Shown here piece after piece: positions 62,201 through 64,000 of a stretch of DNA of 64,000 bases. This DNA is from Natranaeroarchaeum sulfidigenes (GTDB lineage: Archaea > Halobacteriota > Halobacteria > Halobacteriales > Natronoarchaeaceae), in assembly GCF_017094485.1 (NCBI RefSeq), contig NZ_CP064786.1, positions 992,001-1,056,000 on the forward strand. Direction: 5' to 3'. The notes below the pieces were generated by a model. That model did not search any database. It was given only the letters and a program-made list of their open reading frames with translations, and was not told the DNA's origin. Position 1 is the first letter of the stretch. Each line of letters opens with the position of its first letter. Made by a program: the position numbers and the translations under genes.

Positions 62201-62352
62201 ATCATTAGTTACAGAGTTACATACTGACGGCACAGGGAAGACTCACACCGGGATACGTCATACATCGACGGTGACGGCGATGACGCTCACCCGTCAGGAG
62301 ACCCGATCGTCCTTGCCAACGTTCACAAGCCTCTGTCACTTTTACCAACACG

Positions 62353-63216
62353 ATGGGAGAGCGCGATAGCGACGCCGTCTCGGGAGTGTACGACGAACTA
62401 CAGGACTCCCACGAGCGGATGTGGGACGAGCAGGGCCATCGGGGCCTCCACTACGGCTACCACGACGACGACCACGACGACCCTGCGAGCGCAGTGGAAA
62501 ACACGACCCGCGTCCTCGCCACGCTCGCGGAGATCGGTCCCGACGATCGTGTGCTAGATCTGGGGTGCGGTGCGGGCGCGGCGTCGATCTGGATTGCGGC
62601 CGAGCGTGGGGCCGAGGTCGTCGGGATCGACGTCAACGATGGACTGCTAGAGGCCGCACGGGAGTATGCTCGCGACAGTGATGTTATGGATTCGGTGATG
62701 TTCCGGACGGACGACTTTTACGAGCTATCAACCGTCGAGAACGAATCAATCGATGTCGTCTGGGGGCTCGAAGCGTTCTGTCATTCACGAGCGGACGACA
62801 CGGTGCTTGAACAGATTCATCGGGTACTTGCTCCCGGCGGTCGGCTCGTGGTTGGCGACCTGTTTCAGCGCTCTCGCAATCTCGACGACAGGGAAGCGAA
62901 TCGTCTCGGGCGTGTCGATGACGGCTTTGGCGTGGATGTGACGCGGATCGACGTATTCGAGGCTGCTCTCGCCGACACAGGATTCGAGAACGTCTCGATC
63001 CGGGATGTCACCGAGGCTGTCCGACCGTCAGTCCGCAGACGGGGTATCACCGGCTTCGTAAACTATCCCATCCAGCGCCTTCGGGGGCTGTTTGGTGGTG
63101 GGGATGATCGGGAGCTGGCTCTCTATCGGGCGTCGTACGACATCTACAAACTGATCGGGGGCGGCGCGCTGGGATATTATATCGTGACTGCCGATCACTA
63201 CCATGAGGAGGATTGA
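62353..63216 (+). CDS. class I SAM-dependent methyltransferase
   Basis: 287 aa. SAM motif I is VLDLGCGAGAASIWIA (about residue 68), followed by the acidic loop VVGIDVNDGLLEAA, and the post-II motif VVWGLEAFCHS and LAPGGRLVVGDLF. The N-terminal DEQGHRGLHYGYHDDDH and the middle His resemble sterol/gamma-tocopherol or sarcosine-type methyltransferases. The substrate cannot be read. A TATA-like CACTTTTACC is about 20 bases before the ATG. The gene is followed by the zinc-transporter operator cluster. Confidence 0.88.
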   Translation: MGERDSDAVSGVYDELQDSHERMWDEQGHRGLHYGYHDDDHDDPASAVENTTRVLATLAEIGPDDRVLDLGCGAGAASIWIAAERGAEVVGIDVNDGLLEAAREYARDSDVMDSVMFRTDDFYELSTVENESIDVVWGLEAFCHSRADDTVLEQIHRVLAPGGRLVVGDLFQRSRNLDDREANRLGRVDDGFGVDVTRIDVFEAALADTGFENVSIRDVTEAVRPSVRRRGITGFVNYPIQRLRGLFGGGDDRELALYRASYDIYKLIGGGALGYYIVTADHYHEED

Positions 63217-63271
63217 TTAGATGCAGTCTAATTGTTTAGACAACAAGTCTTATTATATTAGCCACGTCTAA
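63217..63271. promoter_or_regulatory. cluster of three TTAGAC-type inverted repeats before znuA-like gene
   Basis: 63217-63231 TTAGA-TGCAG-TCTAA (perfect arms), 63236-63252 TTAGAC-AACAA-GTCTTA (near perfect) and 63258-63271 TTAGCCACGTCTAA. They span the AT-rich core promoter (TTATTATATTA) of the transporter gene at 63281. The pattern fits binding of a dimeric metal-dependent repressor such as a DtxR/MntR-type or zinc-responsive protein (inference). Confidence 0.6.
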
Positions 63272-63280
63272 ATTTATGCG

Positions 63281-64000
63281 ATGGCAATTCCAAGCGATGA
63301 CAGTCGTATCTCACGACGGTCAATGTTGGCGGCTGGTGCCAGTGTGGCTGGACTCGGAGTTGCTGGCTGTCTCGAAGCGGACGAGCAGCCGGGCAATACC
63401 GAGCTTTCGGCAGTCGCGGGCTCGTTTTTCATGCTGTACGATCTTTCACGCAACGTGGCCGGAGACCAGCTGCGGATCGAAGATCTGGTACCGGCAGGAG
63501 CACACGGCGACGACTGGGAACCAAACCCCGGTATTATCGAGGATGTCGCCGAGTCCGATGCCTTCGTCTATATCGACGGGTTTCGGAGCTGGTCGGACAA
63601 CGTGGCCGGGGCCCTGCCCCAGGACTACCCCGACGTAACGGTTATCGACGCCGCCGACGGGATCGACCACATCGAAGGCGAACAGGGTCGCGATATCGAC
63701 CCGCACTTCTGGATGGATCCGACCCTTGCACAGGAAGCCGTCGAGAACATCCACGATGGCTTCGCCGAGGCAGATCCCGATAACGCCGATGCCTACGAGG
63801 AGAACGCCGCGGCGTTCATCGAGCGACTCGACGACGTTCACGAACAGTACGAGGCTGTGATGGATCGGCGGGAGCGCGATCGTATCGTCGTCGGCAGTCA
63901 CAACTCCTTCGAGTACTGGCGCGAACGGTACGACATCGAGGTCCACTCGCCTGTCGGGATCTCGCCGGACGGGGAGCCGACGCCCCAGGAGATGGAGGAG
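63281..64000 (+). CDS. znuA: zinc/manganese ABC transporter substrate-binding protein (partial)
   Basis: 240 residues are visible; the gene runs off the window end with no stop. The start MAIPSDDSRISRRSMLAAG has twin Arg and the lipobox GVAGC, so it is a Tat lipoprotein. The cluster A-1 family pattern follows: FFMLYDLSRNVAG, PAGAHGDDWEPNPGIIEDVAESDAFVYI (metal His), IDPHFWMDPTLAQEAVENI (metal His), and VVGSHNSFEYWRERYDIEV. It captures zinc or manganese for import. The presence of a repeat cluster before it suggests metal-dependent control. Confidence 0.9.
   Translation, partial: MAIPSDDSRISRRSMLAAGASVAGLGVAGCLEADEQPGNTELSAVAGSFFMLYDLSRNVAGDQLRIEDLVPAGAHGDDWEPNPGIIEDVAESDAFVYIDGFRSWSDNVAGALPQDYPDVTVIDAADGIDHIEGEQGRDIDPHFWMDPTLAQEAVENIHDGFAEADPDNADAYEENAAAFIERLDDVHEQYEAVMDRRERDRIVVGSHNSFEYWRERYDIEVHSPVGISPDGEPTPQEMEE

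Overview
This is a high-GC chromosomal window from a halophilic archaeon (class Halobacteria). The signs are: very acidic proteins; archaeal ribosomal proteins (L7Ae, S28e, L24e, L10e); methanopterin-type C1 metabolism (mch); Tat signals on secreted proteins and lipoproteins; a PGF-CTERM surface protein; type IV pilins with the archaeal hydrophobic domain; a bacterio-opsin-activator-type HTH regulator; and haloarchaeal one-component regulators. Neighbouring genes often overlap by a few bases or start at GTG. No rRNA or CRISPR was seen, and one tRNA was found.

Layout. 0-8 kb: PH-domain membrane protein, a menBACE operon for menaquinone (menB, menA, menC and menE all overlap or abut), a TANGO2-like protein and DnaJ. 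8-15 kb: two AMP-ligase-family proteins (one a partial domain), a renalase-like flavoprotein, a GNAT acetyltransferase and the methylmalonyl-CoA mutase large subunit. 15-21.7 kb: a Tat-exported ferritin-like protein, a cold shock protein, the rpl7ae-rps28e-rpl24e-ndk operon (L24e carries an acidic repeat tail), TmcA and a DUF456 membrane protein. 21.8-30 kb: a secreted Tat alpha-amylase with a starch-binding-like tail, RtcA, a nitrate transporter, an assimilatory nitrate reductase, a 5'-truncated remnant of ferredoxin-nitrite reductase and an acetamidase-family enzyme. 30-31.7 kb: a PAS/HTH_10 regulator and a HalOD1-type protein.

31.8-38.2 kb is an accessory island beside a tRNA-Pro gene. It carries truncated and intact PhiH-like repressors, three tandem type IV pilins, a regulator that looks like a domesticated LAGLIDADG protein with a perfect inverted repeat just before its start, a compact tyrosine recombinase, AT-rich membrane-protein genes, and gene fragments next to the tRNA. 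An exact 19-bp direct repeat lies at each end.

38.4-53.6 kb: an actin-fold ATPase fused to a long coiled coil and a membrane hairpin (the most unusual gene here), a micro zinc-ribbon protein, L10e, and a nucleoside/pentose catabolism neighbourhood (uridine phosphorylase, PfkB kinase, ribose-1,5-bisphosphate isomerase, deoxyribose-phosphate aldolase). These are followed by a large PGF-CTERM surface protein, a tRNA methylthiotransferase, a membrane J-domain protein, a small histidine kinase and a GTPBP1-like GTPase. 53.9-57.6 kb: two pairs of split MgtE-type transporter halves surround a PhoU/TrkA-C regulator. 57.6-64 kb: mch, a frameshifted micro zinc-ribbon gene, a CopZ-like protein, a thiamine-binding-type protein, a rhomboid protease with a large C-terminal extension, a methyltransferase, and the start of a zinc/manganese ABC-transporter binding protein behind a cluster of TTAGAC-type inverted repeats.

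All functions are inferred by reading the sequence. No database search was run.
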